This document shows, piece by piece, positions 24,833 through 33,189 of a DNA stretch of 64,000 nt (position 1 is the stretch's first letter; every line of letters starts with the position of its first letter). The stretch covers positions 62,001 through 126,000 of the forward strand of contig JAPLLG010000013.1 in NCBI GenBank assembly GCA_026387665.1. The letters run 5' to 3'. This DNA comes from Nitrospirota bacterium. GTDB taxonomy: Bacteria; Nitrospirota; Nitrospiria; Nitrospirales; Nitrospiraceae. The notes under the pieces are model-generated. The model worked only from the letters and a program-made list of their open reading frames with translations, had not been told where the DNA came from and did no database searches. The translations under genes and the position numbers were made by a program.

Positions 24833-26056
24833 TCACGGATGGTCCTTGCGGGGCTCAGGCTCGGCGAAAATCACCACACTCGCCGTGTAGCCATGCAGGA
24901 AGTTGCGCCCTCCGACCGGGCCAATCTCGCCTTGGGCAAAGAACCCCGCCGTCGGGATAGGGCCAAGCCGTTCTTGCACGACCCCGCTATCGTGATGGGG
25001 GCGGCCGAAGAGTCCCTCGCCGCGCCCGCAACAGCTGAACAGCAGAGCTCCGAGCGGAGGGCTTTGGTGTTTCGTGCGATCCGTGGCCAGAAGAAAGTGC
25101 AAGTCATCGCTCGCAGACTTCGCATCGCGAAGGTGGAATTGCACGGTCTGGCCCTCCTGCACGACCTCTCCGACCGCGACGGCCCCGGCCTGTTGATCTG
25201 CTCCAATAAGGTTCCGAACGAGGAAATCACCCCGCTCAAAATGACTCCGGTGTTCGTCGATCACGATCCCCAAGTGCAATGCGCGGTGGGCATCGCGGCG
25301 CTGGGGCCCGCCCAGGGATTCGAACACGTCCTGGAGCCGTTTCAAGGCGGAGACCCCGCCCAGTTCATAGATGAGATTTCCCTCCGCCCTGGTCACAACA
25401 AACCGTTCACCGATCGGGCGGCAACCTTGCGAGGTCACAGTTCGCACCGCAATCGGTCCTGTGAGTTGCACCCCCACCAGGCCCCCGTCAAAGACCTGAT
25501 CGTTGAGGAGGAGTCGATTCTCTCCTGAATCCTGACCTCCCCCGGCGAGGCCACCGACGACTTTGCCCTGGGGGTACCGGTCGTTCATGAGGGCCAGGAC
25601 TTCCTGCGTCGGAGTCGAGAAGGGGTCGGCAAGGAGGAGAAACGTCGAATCCTCAAGTCCTGGCTCAGGCCATCCCGGCATGAGGATTTGATCCTGCAAC
25701 TGAGAGACGGAAAGCCGGAGCGGAGCCAATTTGACATGGGGAAGGCAGGCAACCCACACAGTTAAAGCTGCCGCGGTTTCAATCTCTTCTGAACCGGCAA
25801 TCACGCCCTCGCCTGAACAGCCCAGGCAGACCTTCGCCCGCAGTTCGCTCTGCAGCATGGTCGAAATCATCGAGGCTTTCTCAGCATGGTGGGCGGAGAA
25901 AAAGACGCAAGCCAGATCGATAGAAGCTGTGCCGAATTGCATCCGAATCGCATCAGCAAGATCGCGAACGGCAGCCTCCGTATCGGTCTTGCGTGAAAGG
26001 GCTGTCGCAAATTGAAACGTGGACGACGTGGTCGTGACGGTAGACGGAATCATCAT
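24833..26056 (-). CDS. FIST-domain sensory protein
   Basis: 407 aa. The N-terminal half has FIST_N features (a regularly spaced VFFSAHHAEKASMI, CLGCSGEGVIAGSEEIET, and VVGGLAGGGQDSGENRLLL). The C-terminal half has FIST_C features (GALLFSCCGRGEGLFG, GFFAQGEIGPVGGRNFLHGYTASVVIF). FIST proteins are thought to bind small ligands such as amino acids and often partner with signalling proteins. There is no membrane segment and no kinase or methyl-acceptor domain is fused. It is the downstream neighbour of a small 75-aa gene. Confidence 0.85.
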   Translation of the reverse strand: MMIPSTVTTTSSTFQFATALSRKTDTEAAVRDLADAIRMQFGTASIDLACVFFSAHHAEKASMISTMLQSELRAKVCLGCSGEGVIAGSEEIETAAALTVWVACLPHVKLAPLRLSVSQLQDQILMPGWPEPGLEDSTFLLLADPFSTPTQEVLALMNDRYPQGKVVGGLAGGGQDSGENRLLLNDQVFDGGLVGVQLTGPIAVRTVTSQGCRPIGERFVVTRAEGNLIYELGGVSALKRLQDVFESLGGPQRRDAHRALHLGIVIDEHRSHFERGDFLVRNLIGADQQAGAVAVGEVVQEGQTVQFHLRDAKSASDDLHFLLATDRTKHQSPPLGALLFSCCGRGEGLFGRPHHDSGVVQERLGPIPTAGFFAQGEIGPVGGRNFLHGYTASVVIFAEPEPRKDHP

Positions 26057-26101
26057 GGTGCGAATGTTTCTTCCCGCAGTTGCCAGTAAATGAGCAGGAT
26101 G

Positions 26102-26329
26102 CTATACGCCTGGGTCCATTCGTTCCGGCCGGTCCTTCGCCAGCTTGTTATAGTAACGCCACAGATAGGAATGGTAGTCATCGAGTTGAGCCAGGAGATA
26201 GTGCAATTCTGCTGGGTCTTCCGACTCCAAGGCTTGAACCATGCGGGCTTTCAGGAACTCGCCAAAGGCCTCGGTTTTCTCTATCGCGGTTAAGAGACGT
26301 AAGCCGCCGCCGAGCTGATATTCGCTCAT
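26102..26329 (-). CDS. Small unknown protein (75 aa)
   Basis: A 75-aa protein with a good GGAGG Shine-Dalgarno 7 nt before ATG, which is the main reason to trust it. It is predicted mainly alpha-helical and soluble (LTAIEKTEAFGEFLKARMVQ, LLAQLDDYHSYLWRYYNKL). It lies 45 bp upstream of the FIST gene on the same strand, so it may be co-transcribed with it. Family not recognised. Confidence 0.6.
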   Translation of the reverse strand: MSEYQLGGGLRLLTAIEKTEAFGEFLKARMVQALESEDPAELHYLLAQLDDYHSYLWRYYNKLAKDRPERMDPGV

Positions 26330-26434
26330 CTCAATCCTCCAGGCGCAAAAGATCTTCGAAAGGATAGCGAGGCGGGAGAGGGAAATGCAAGCGAGAGAAC
26401 CAGCTGACCGTGCGAGAAAACTGAACAGCCGCGG

Positions 26435-27640
26435 CTATTTAACCTGACGATCGAGGATGGCGCGGAGCCGGGCGAGGGAGATGGCCTCGACGCGACGGCC
26501 GTCTCGTCCCACGACAGTGGTGGCCGTCGTCAGCGCATTGAGAATCGCCTCCTCAGTTGCTTCGACTGTCGCGGTAATGAGCGGGTTGATATGGGTATCC
26601 GCCAACTGGATCAAGGGGTAGGTTCGATCTTTCGGATAATGGGGGATAACGTTCGCGGTGGAGAAAGCCAGCATGAAGTCGCCACTGCCGTGTCTGGCGG
26701 TCGATCCGGTTCGCGCCAGTCCCAGCGCCGCTCGCTTCGCCAGCCTCGTGAGCTGCCGACTGTCGAGAGGGGCGTCAGTCGCGATGATGACGATGATCGA
26801 CCCTTCGCTTTGCCCCGGCGACAGAGCCTGCGCGACGGGAGGCACGGCCTCATAGAGCCGACCGACCGGCGCTCCGCCCACGACGAGCTCAGGCCTGCGT
26901 CCATGGTTCGCATTGACGAGCACACCGACCGTATAGCCTCCTTCATCTTCCGGCAATCGCCGCGAGGAGGTCCCGATGCCGCCTTTGAATCCATAGGACA
27001 CCATCCCTGTTCCTGCTCCGACCGATCCTTCCTGCACAAATCCGGAAGACGCGCCGTTAAGCGCCTTCACCACATCCGCCTCGGACACATGCCGACCCTG
27101 AATATCGTTAAGCCGCCCATCGTCGCATTCGGCAACCACCGGCGTCAGGGTATCGTCGGTAATGCCGACCTCCGGGTACCGTGCAATCATCCAGTTCATG
27201 ACCCCGTTGGCGACTCGCGGCACGTTCAACGTATTGGTGAGGGCGATCGGATATTCCAGGAATCCTGATTCGGCGACCCAGGCAAGGCCGGTCATCTCGC
27301 CGGTCCCATTGAGGACGAACGAGCCGGCCGACACTTTCTTGTGCCAGATGTCTGCGCGAGGGATCACGACCGTCACGCCGGTTCGCACAGGGCCCTGCCC
27401 CGGCTTGAGGGGCCCATCGCCGGAGATGAGGGTAGTCTGGCCCACGGTCACACCAGCTACATCGGTAATCGCATTGAACGGTCCCGGCGCATAGGAACCG
27501 ACGACGATGCCAAGGGCGCGAGCCCGCAAACGGGGCTCTTCCGGCTCGCTGGATTGAGCGGGCCAGAGCGGAGCGACACAAACCCAGATAACGAGACTCA
27601 GCAGCGACGCTGTCAGGCGAACGATGTGATTAGATCTCAT
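26435..27640 (-). CDS. P1-family (DmpA-like) aminopeptidase, secreted
   Basis: 401 aa from ATG 27640, which overlaps the upstream gene by 11 nt. Residues 1-30 look like a signal peptide (LTASLLSLVIWVCVAPLWPAQ). The P1/S58 fold is clear: NAITDVAGVTVGQTTL near the N-terminus and EGSIIVIIATDAPLDSRQL, where autoproteolysis before the Ser generates the N-terminal nucleophile in DmpA. GFKGGIGTSSR and ANHGRRPELVVGGAPVG are also typical. It would release N-terminal residues, including D- or beta-amino acids, in the periplasm. Confidence 0.88.
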   Translation of the reverse strand: MRSNHIVRLTASLLSLVIWVCVAPLWPAQSSEPEEPRLRARALGIVVGSYAPGPFNAITDVAGVTVGQTTLISGDGPLKPGQGPVRTGVTVVIPRADIWHKKVSAGSFVLNGTGEMTGLAWVAESGFLEYPIALTNTLNVPRVANGVMNWMIARYPEVGITDDTLTPVVAECDDGRLNDIQGRHVSEADVVKALNGASSGFVQEGSVGAGTGMVSYGFKGGIGTSSRRLPEDEGGYTVGVLVNANHGRRPELVVGGAPVGRLYEAVPPVAQALSPGQSEGSIIVIIATDAPLDSRQLTRLAKRAALGLARTGSTARHGSGDFMLAFSTANVIPHYPKDRTYPLIQLADTHINPLITATVEATEEAILNALTTATTVVGRDGRRVEAISLARLRAILDRQVK

Positions 27641-29027
27641 GGCTTGATCCAAAGTGGGGGACCGTGACCTCGACCTGGGAATGTTCCGCCTGAATGGCTG
27701 CGGCCAGCGACAGCGCCTGCTTCTCTTCACCATGGACGAGGAAAATCTTACTGGGCGTCGGAGTAATGGCCCGCACATAGGACAAGAGATCCTGGCGGTC
27801 CGCATGAGCGGAGAGCCCGTTGAAGGTCACGATCTTCGCCCGCCGCCTGGTGGGCACACCGAAAATCGGCACGACATCCCATCCTTCGACGAGTTTGCGC
27901 CCGAGCGTGTGCTCGGCTTGAAAGCCCACGAACACAATCACGTTCGCTTCATCTTGAATCGCATGTTTGAGATGGTGCACGACGCGGCCGCCTTCGCACA
28001 TGCCGGAGGCGGAAATGATGACGCAGGGGCCCTTCATGCTGTTCAGGCGCATACTCTCTTCCGGCGACGAGACAAAATGGATATAGCGCGAGGCGAAGAG
28101 GTCGCCGGACGCCGTAAAGGTTTTAGTCGTTTCTTCATCGTAACATTCCGGATGGCGGCGAAAGACTTCCGTGGCCCGAGAGGCCAGAGGGGAATCGATA
28201 TAGATTGGAATGGGATCGAGGCGACCTTCGCCGACGAGTTCCTTGATCCGCATCACCAATTCCTGCGTCCTGCCGACGGCGAAGGCCGGAACAATAATCT
28301 TGCTCTTGTGAGTCTTGACATGGGTGAGGAGATCCAGAGCCTGCTGTTTCATAACCGCCCGATCAGCTTCGTGCAGACGATCGCCATAGGTCGACTCCAG
28401 GATCAACACATCGCAGGGTTGCGGCGGCTCAGGGTCTCGGAGGATCGGCATGTTGGAGCGGCCAAGGTCTCCGCTAAAAAGTAGCGTGGTCGTATTGCCG
28501 CGCGCCGTATATTTCACCCGGATAGTCGCAGACCCCAGGATATGGCCTGCATCGTGAAAAGACGCGGTCACGCGTGGGGAAACCTTGAGCAGGTCTCCGT
28601 ATCTCGTGCCCTCGAATCGTCGGACCACTTTGCGGACGTCGTCGATATTATAGAAAGGGCGAACACAGGCCTTTCCCTTCCGCTGCTCCTTCTTATTGAC
28701 GTAGCTACAGTCGCTGACCTGGACATGAGCCGAATCTTCCAGCATGAGCTCCGTCAAATCGGCAGTGGCTCTGGTGAGGTGCACCTTCCCGGAGAAGCCA
28801 TGTTTCTGGAGCATCGGTAACGCGCCGGAATGGTCGACATGGGCATGGGACAGTAAGACCGCGTTGATCGAATGGGGATCGAAGCCCAAATCCTGATTCT
28901 GGCGAAGCGCCTCTTCGCGCCGCCCTTGAAAGAGTCCGCAGTCCAGCAACAGCTTGCATCCAGGCAGTTCGACCATGTGGCGGCTGCCGGTCACAGACCG
29001 TGCTGCGCCATGGAAGGAGAGCTTCAT
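27630..29027 (-). CDS. Metallo-beta-lactamase/beta-CASP ribonuclease-like protein
   Basis: 465 aa from ATG 29027, coupled to the upstream LOG gene by ATGA. The MBL motif LLSHAHVDHSGALP and the Zn ligands in DAGHILGSA and FSGDLGRSN are present. The beta-CASP block has ESTYGDRLHE, IYIDSPLASRATEVFRRHPE, SASGMCEGGRVVHHLKHA and the final GLSAHADRQDLLSYV. This set is seen in CPSF73-like bacterial RNases (RNA-specificity MBL). It probably processes or degrades RNA in the cytoplasm. Confidence 0.9.
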   Translation of the reverse strand: MKLSFHGAARSVTGSRHMVELPGCKLLLDCGLFQGRREEALRQNQDLGFDPHSINAVLLSHAHVDHSGALPMLQKHGFSGKVHLTRATADLTELMLEDSAHVQVSDCSYVNKKEQRKGKACVRPFYNIDDVRKVVRRFEGTRYGDLLKVSPRVTASFHDAGHILGSATIRVKYTARGNTTTLLFSGDLGRSNMPILRDPEPPQPCDVLILESTYGDRLHEADRAVMKQQALDLLTHVKTHKSKIIVPAFAVGRTQELVMRIKELVGEGRLDPIPIYIDSPLASRATEVFRRHPECYDEETTKTFTASGDLFASRYIHFVSSPEESMRLNSMKGPCVIISASGMCEGGRVVHHLKHAIQDEANVIVFVGFQAEHTLGRKLVEGWDVVPIFGVPTRRRAKIVTFNGLSAHADRQDLLSYVRAITPTPSKIFLVHGEEKQALSLAAAIQAEHSQVEVTVPHFGSSHEI

Positions 29028-29872
29028 AACGGAGGCACTCCATGGTGACGCCCGATCAAGGTCCAGGCTTCCTCTGCCGTTTCCGCATAGTGAAAGAGCC
29101 GTAGCTCCTCTTCCTCGATCAACCCCTCCTCGATGAGCATCTTCCAGTTGATCAGCCGCTCCCAAAAAGCCCGTCCAACAAGAACGATGACCACGTGCTG
29201 GGCCTTGCCTGTCTGAGCCAGCGTCAACGTTTCAAAGAGTTCGTCGAGGGTGCCGAATCCTCCGGGGAAGGCCACCAGCGCCTTGGCCCTGATCAGGAAA
29301 TGCATCTTGCGGATAGCAAAATAGCGAAACTGGAAGCAGAGTTCAGGAGTGATGTAGGGATTGGGATGCTGTTCATGGGGCAAGGTGATGTTGAGGCCAA
29401 TGGATTTGGCCTGCACGTCGGCAGCCCCGCGATTCGCCGCTTCCATAATGCCGCCACCACCGCCGGTCACCACGACATAATCACATTGCCCGTCGGTTTG
29501 ACAGGTGGAGGAGACGAGGCGGCTGAACTCACGTGCGACGTCATAATATTTGGACAGGTCGAGCTGCCGTTTGGCTATGGCTACGCTTTGTCGGCAGAGA
29601 GGGTCCGAGGGGGATTTAGCCGCTTCAGCCTCCTTCAGCCTCAGAGTTTCTCTGGCGACTGCCGGTTCTTGCAGCCTGGCGCTCCCGAATACAACTATGG
29701 TCGAGCGGATGCCATGCTCGCGCTGGATCAGCTCGGGCTTGAGAAGCTCAAGCCCGACACGGACCGAACGCAGCTCATCCCGCTGGAGAAACTCTATATC
29801 GCGATCGGCAGGAAGATAGGCAGAGGATCGTGCGTCTGCTTTGGGGGAATCTGAATCAGAAGGAGAAGTCAT
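29024..29872 (-). CDS. LOG-family protein (cytokinin riboside phosphoribohydrolase-like)
   Basis: 282 aa from ATG 29872. The family motif PGGFGTLDELFETLTLAQ is intact, as is VVTGGGGGIMEAANRGA. LOG proteins, often called lysine decarboxylases by mistake, release bases from nucleoside monophosphates. This is the long form with an N-terminal extension of about 90 residues. A TTG start 12 codons upstream is unlikely because it lies inside the -35 box of a good promoter. Leader gene of the LOG / MBL / P1 peptidase operon. Confidence 0.87.
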   Translation of the reverse strand: MTSPSDSDSPKADARSSAYLPADRDIEFLQRDELRSVRVGLELLKPELIQREHGIRSTIVVFGSARLQEPAVARETLRLKEAEAAKSPSDPLCRQSVAIAKRQLDLSKYYDVAREFSRLVSSTCQTDGQCDYVVVTGGGGGIMEAANRGAADVQAKSIGLNITLPHEQHPNPYITPELCFQFRYFAIRKMHFLIRAKALVAFPGGFGTLDELFETLTLAQTGKAQHVVIVLVGRAFWERLINWKMLIEEGLIEEEELRLFHYAETAEEAWTLIGRHHGVPPL

Positions 29873-29879
29873 GGGAGCG

Positions 29880-29908
29880 ATTATAGCTGGCACATAGACT
29901 TCCGGCAA
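29880..29908 (-). promoter_or_regulatory. Promoter of the LOG operon, probably leaderless
   Basis: On the minus strand TTGCCG (29903-29908) and a perfect TATAAT (29880-29885) are 17 bp apart. Seven bases separate the -10 box from the ATG, so the predicted first transcribed base is the A of the start codon. No Shine-Dalgarno sequence precedes the ATG. Confidence 0.65.
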
Positions 29909-29933
29909 TTCGCAATATGGCGCGTACGTTCAT

Positions 29934-30455
29934 CTAGGCTTCGTTCGGGCGATCCTCTAAGCTCTTCTGGCAACCCAGAATAAAATCTGTTTCAAAGATG
30001 GCATAGGATGACGGCGCAAGTCCCACTCGACGGTACACGGCCTGCGCCGTACTGTTACTCTCTTCGACGTAGAGGCGGACCCCACAGACGTTCGAACTGG
30101 TCTTGGCGCGGGTCATCACCGTTTCATGCATCCGGAGAAAAACGCTCTGGCGACGCCAGGCTTGGTCCACATATACGCTCTGAATCCACCAAAAGACGCC
30201 GTTACGCCAATCACTCCATTCATAGGTGATCATCAACTGCCCCAGCAGCAATCGCCGGCCTGCCTGCTCCAGTTCGGCGACCATAAAGAAGCCGCGCTCG
30301 GGAGAGTCCAGGAGGGCGGCAGTTCCGGCCTGGAGGCGGTCGAGATCGAGGCGGCGATTTTCCGTTTCCAGCGCCATGGCTGCGCTGAATGAGGCGATGG
30401 TAGCTGCATCGTCCGGCCTGGCGAGTCGGACCGTGAGGTGTTCGAGTATCGACAT
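29934..30455 (-). CDS. GNAT-family N-acetyltransferase
   Basis: 173 aa from ATG 30455, five bases after the DUF502 stop. The GNAT fold is visible: N-terminal VRLARPDDAATIASFSAAM, core WWIQSVYVDQAWRRQSVFLRMHETV (acetyl-CoA-binding Q/RxxG-like segment, here RRQSVF) and VCGVRLYVEESNSTAQAVYRRVGL. It acetylates an unknown amine, possibly an amino acid or antibiotic. The signature Gly/Ala in motif A is partly replaced (RRQSVF), so activity is not certain. Confidence 0.82.
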   Translation of the reverse strand: MSILEHLTVRLARPDDAATIASFSAAMALETENRRLDLDRLQAGTAALLDSPERGFFMVAELEQAGRRLLLGQLMITYEWSDWRNGVFWWIQSVYVDQAWRRQSVFLRMHETVMTRAKTSSNVCGVRLYVEESNSTAQAVYRRVGLAPSSYAIFETDFILGCQKSLEDRPNEA

Positions 30456-30460
30456 GACAG

Positions 30461-31078
30461 TCAGGCTGTGACCTTTGGAGCTTGCAACCATCCGGCTGCC
30501 GGCTTGTACAGGCCGGCGGTAAATTCCATCTTCATGGCCTCTTCCGCCGGCAGATTGATCGGGCGAACCTGCGACTGTGGAATAAACGCAAGGAAGCCGG
30601 TAAAGGGATGGATGGCCGTGGGCACGAACACCATGAGCAGACTTGCTCCCGGTGCGACTTGCAATGATGGAGGGGCGATCCCCATGATAAATCCGATCGC
30701 CCAGAGACCGTCGCGAGGAAATGGAAAGGCCACCACGGTGCTGCGCCCGAAACGGGAACGGAAGCTCAACAGATCGGTCATCCCCTTGAGGGTCATGTAG
30801 ACGCTACGGACCAGGGGAATCTGTTCGATCCATCGTTCTGTCTGGATGATGATGCGCCGCCCGATTACATGAGTGGCGATGGCGCCGATGGCAAGAACGA
30901 GGATGAAAAACAGAATGAGACTGAGCCCGGGAATCTGCCGCGCCTCAATGGTCCAGGGAAGCTCGACGAGCAACTCGTTCAGCGCGTGAAGCAGCGTAAA
31001 CAGGATCAAAAATGTCGCCCAGGCCGGCACGAGTAGCAGCAGGCCTGCCACAGAATATTTCCACAGACTCTTTGCCAT
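30461..31078 (-). CDS. DUF502-family membrane protein
   Basis: 205 aa with two transmembrane segments (about residues 9-35, YSVAGLLLLVPAWATFLILF, and 50-72, LSLILFFILVLAIGAIATHVIG). A conserved soluble part follows: IPLVRSVYMTLKGMTDLL, GLWAIGFIMGIAP, VFVPTAIHPFTGFLAFIPQ. This is the DUF502 pattern found in many bacteria and plant chloroplast-related proteins, with no settled function. It is upstream of and close to the GNAT gene. Confidence 0.85.
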   Translation of the reverse strand: MAKSLWKYSVAGLLLLVPAWATFLILFTLLHALNELLVELPWTIEARQIPGLSLILFFILVLAIGAIATHVIGRRIIIQTERWIEQIPLVRSVYMTLKGMTDLLSFRSRFGRSTVVAFPFPRDGLWAIGFIMGIAPPSLQVAPGASLLMVFVPTAIHPFTGFLAFIPQSQVRPINLPAEEAMKMEFTAGLYKPAAGWLQAPKVTA

Positions 31079-31160
31079 CGCCGCTTGTTTCCTTCTCCAC
31101 GATCAGGCGAGACTGGCAGTGTAGCAGAAACCAGAAACGAAATAGAGGGGATCGAGGGGC

Positions 31161-31190
31161 TTGATCTCAGTGAGATCGGCGATCTATCCT
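31161..31190 (+). promoter_or_regulatory. Promoter with a perfect palindromic operator before the Trm112-like gene
   Basis: TTGATC (31161-31166) and TATCCT (31185-31190) are 18 bp apart. A perfect palindrome GATCTCA-G-TGAGATC (31163-31177) covers the -35 box and half of the spacer, where a dimeric repressor would block polymerase. It lies 38 bp upstream of the ATG. Confidence 0.45.
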
Positions 31191-31227
31191 ATACGGGTCT
31201 TGGCGGTCCAGCTCACGAGGGGGCATT

Positions 31228-31512
31228 ATGGCAGAACACGCGGAAGCACATCGTCCGATCACTATCGACAAGGATCTCCTGGCCATTCTCTGTTGCCCGG
31301 ATACCAAGCAGGACGTGAGCTTGGCCGACGCAGCCTTGATTGCTACGCTGAATGAAGCAGTGAGCCGCGGACAATTGAAAAATAAAGCCAACAAGCCGGT
31401 CACGGAACCCCTCGATGGGGGGTTGATCCGAAGCGACCGCACGATGCTCTACCCCATTCGCGAAAACATCCCCGTCATGCTCATCGAAGAAGGCATTCCC
31501 CTGCAGGCTTAG
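31228..31512 (+). CDS. Trm112-like small protein
   Basis: 94 aa with a GAGGGGG ribosome binding site. The pattern ITIDKDLLAILCCPDTKQDVSL near the start and SDRTMLYPIRENIPVMLIEEGI near the end is that of the Trm112p-like (YcaR) family. Here the insert between the two halves is longer than in YcaR. Of the usual zinc cysteines only CC in LCCP remains, so metal binding is doubtful. In eukaryotes and archaea Trm112 activates methyltransferases; the bacterial role is unclear. Confidence 0.8.
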   Translation: MAEHAEAHRPITIDKDLLAILCCPDTKQDVSLADAALIATLNEAVSRGQLKNKANKPVTEPLDGGLIRSDRTMLYPIRENIPVMLIEEGIPLQA

Positions 31513-31643
31513 CTGACAGGCCGACTTCCCCGCAGATCCTTCCGCACAGACGCCATTCACACCGGGCCTCTACTGATTTTTCCCATGCGTAATCATGGGC
31601 AATCCTCTCGACGTCGCTCAGCGACGGCCGGCACAATCGCTTA

Positions 31644-31901
31644 TTAATTGCCGGTCTTGGAACCGGTTGAGGTTCCACAATGTTGGCAGCGATATTCGTA
31701 GAGATTGCCAGTCGGAAGCACAAGGAGCAATCGCTCTCGTGTCGGAGTCGCTACTCGACATTGCGGGCAATAGAGCAGGGAGGCGTTGAGAGATTTGAAC
31801 TGGTCTGCCTGTTCGGGCGCGCCAGGCCTGGACCGAGGCATCTTAGGGGTTACGCCTGGCGGCCAGCCAGAGATGGTTGGTTTACGCGGAGGTCCTTGCA
31901 T
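31644..31901 (-). CDS. Small zinc-ribbon protein
   Basis: 85 aa from ATG 31901. The C-terminal part contains two CxxC pairs (LYCPQCRVATPT and YRCQHCGTSTGS) 25 residues apart, a simple zinc ribbon. The N-terminal part is Pro-rich (GPPRKPTISGWPPGVTPKMP). A longer frame with TTG start exists, but that codon is part of a -35 box. No Shine-Dalgarno is seen. Function not known; it may bind RNA or protein. Confidence 0.6.
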   Translation of the reverse strand: MQGPPRKPTISGWPPGVTPKMPRSRPGAPEQADQFKSLNASLLYCPQCRVATPTRERLLLVLPTGNLYEYRCQHCGTSTGSKTGN

Positions 31902-31907
31902 GGAGGA

Positions 31908-31937
31908 ATTGTACGCGGTGGGCCGCGTGACGGTCAA
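31908..31937 (-). promoter_or_regulatory. Promoter of the zinc-ribbon gene, probably leaderless
   Basis: On the minus strand TTGACC (31932-31937) and TACAAT (31908-31913) are 18 bp apart. Only six bases (TCCTCC) lie between the -10 box and the ATG, so transcription should begin at or next to the start codon. Confidence 0.55.
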
Positions 31938-31970
31938 TGGCGAGAACCGGGCCCCGTCACATGTGCCAGC

Positions 31971-32201
31971 TCACCATGAATCGGTGGAGCCGCTCTTCGG
32001 TGGAATCTTCGGAGAGGACCTGAGCAACTTCCAAACCCCTCGTGCTCCTTGAACCAGACCATAGACAACCAGCCCGCTAATCAAGCCGTAGAGCCAGGCC
32101 CTACTCCAAGGCCAGAGGCCCGGAGCATGCAAGACGAAGCCGAGGGCGATGTGGCCCCCGACTCCCATGCACAGCGAGAACACGATCCATTCTCGCATCA
32201 T
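31971..32201 (-). CDS. Small membrane protein with two predicted helices
   Basis: 76 aa starting MMREW. Two hydrophobic segments (about residues 5-27, IVFSLCMGVGGHIALGFVL, and 33-55, AWLYGLISGLVVYGLVQGA) are followed by a basic tail, the layout of a small inner-membrane protein. The ribosome binding site is weak, which lowers confidence. It lies between the zinc-ribbon gene and the 123-aa gene, all on the minus strand. Family not recognised. Confidence 0.5.
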   Translation of the reverse strand: MMREWIVFSLCMGVGGHIALGFVLHAPGLWPWSRAWLYGLISGLVVYGLVQGARGVWKLLRSSPKIPPKSGSTDSW

Positions 32202-32261
32202 CGTAATAACAAACCAGGCGTCATGGAAGGCGACAGGTGGAGCTGGTACGGAGACGGGACG

Positions 32262-32633
32262 TTAAACGGCCGGCGTCTTGGCTGATTCAATCTCGGTTGC
32301 TGTAATCAGGCTGGACAAATAATCAGCAACAAAGTTGAGGGCTTCCTCTCGACCATCTGCCCGACGCCCTTTTTCACGGCGCTGCACGGACAATTCGTGA
32401 TCGAGATCGGATTTCACTTCTGTAAGGACCCGCTGGAGGGATGAGGGGGTCAGATTGGCGTCCATATCCTCAAGTTCCTGACAGCGATCAAGGACCCAGT
32501 TGAGTCCTTCGATGCGTCCTGAATAATGCTCCTGCTCGCCCGTGTCAATTCGTGACATCGTGGTGGCAAAGGTCTGGGCTTCATAAATGAGATTGTAAAA
32601 GCTCGTCACGGCTCGCTGTAGGGTAGGATTCAT
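32262..32633 (-). CDS. Unknown soluble helical protein (123 aa)
   Basis: 123 aa with an AAAGGAG Shine-Dalgarno. The sequence is helical and charged throughout (AVTSFYNLIYEAQTFATTMS, GRIEGLNWVLDRCQELEDMD, EALNFVADYLSSLITATE). There is no signal peptide, membrane segment or known motif. It is the first gene of a group of small minus-strand genes. I do not recognise it. Confidence 0.65.
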   Translation of the reverse strand: MNPTLQRAVTSFYNLIYEAQTFATTMSRIDTGEQEHYSGRIEGLNWVLDRCQELEDMDANLTPSSLQRVLTEVKSDLDHELSVQRREKGRRADGREEALNFVADYLSSLITATEIESAKTPAV

Positions 32634-32709
32634 GTCGCTCCTTTGCGCTGGTTATTAACCAGTCGATTATACATGAGAATGCCCTGGCAACAAGGAAAAA
32701 GTTATCAGA

Positions 32710-33039
32710 CTAGGTAAACAGGAGGGAGTGAAACTCGTTCATGAAGCCGTAATAGAGCGGGGCAAAATCCTTGAGGCTCTCGGGACTGGTCTCCTTGAGA
32801 CGCTTGAAGAAGAACACCTGCGCGCGGGGATCGAGCTGCTCAAGGAGATGGCTCAATTGAGCCATCGTATAACTGCCAGCCGGGACACTCAATACATAAT
32901 GCACGAGACGCTCGACGAATTGCTGTGCGATGTACTCGCTGGCAAGGTAGCCTTCCGGGAGTTTCCCCGAGGCCAGAAACTCGTCGAAAGGTATGGCTTG
33001 GGCAGCAAATGGGACTGGTTGCTGCTGAGGAGAGGTCAC
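32710..33039 (-). CDS. Unknown protein (about 109 aa)
   Basis: The frame is open from 33090 (TTG) to the stop at 32710. I prefer the GTG at 33039 because it has a GGGG sequence 11 nt upstream and gives a coherent N-terminus (VTSPQQQPVPFAAQAIPFDEF). Contents: YLASEYIAQQFVERLVHYVL and LLEQLDPRAQVFFFKRLKE, likely helical, followed by FAPLYYGFMNEFHSLL. No known motif. It lies just downstream of nxrB on the same strand, beyond the nxrB terminator. The start is uncertain. Confidence 0.55.
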   Translation of the reverse strand: MTSPQQQPVPFAAQAIPFDEFLASGKLPEGYLASEYIAQQFVERLVHYVLSVPAGSYTMAQLSHLLEQLDPRAQVFFFKRLKETSPESLKDFAPLYYGFMNEFHSLLFT

Positions 33040-33189
33040 GCTGATGATACCCCAGACTTGGTATAGAGAAGGATTCTTATACTGTTTCAACTCTACTGGA
33101 CCATCTCAGGAACGTCAAGTGCGCAGAAGGAGCAGAGAAGATTGAGCCGAAAGACCGATGCGGCCCAGGAAGACGTGGGTCAAACAGAA

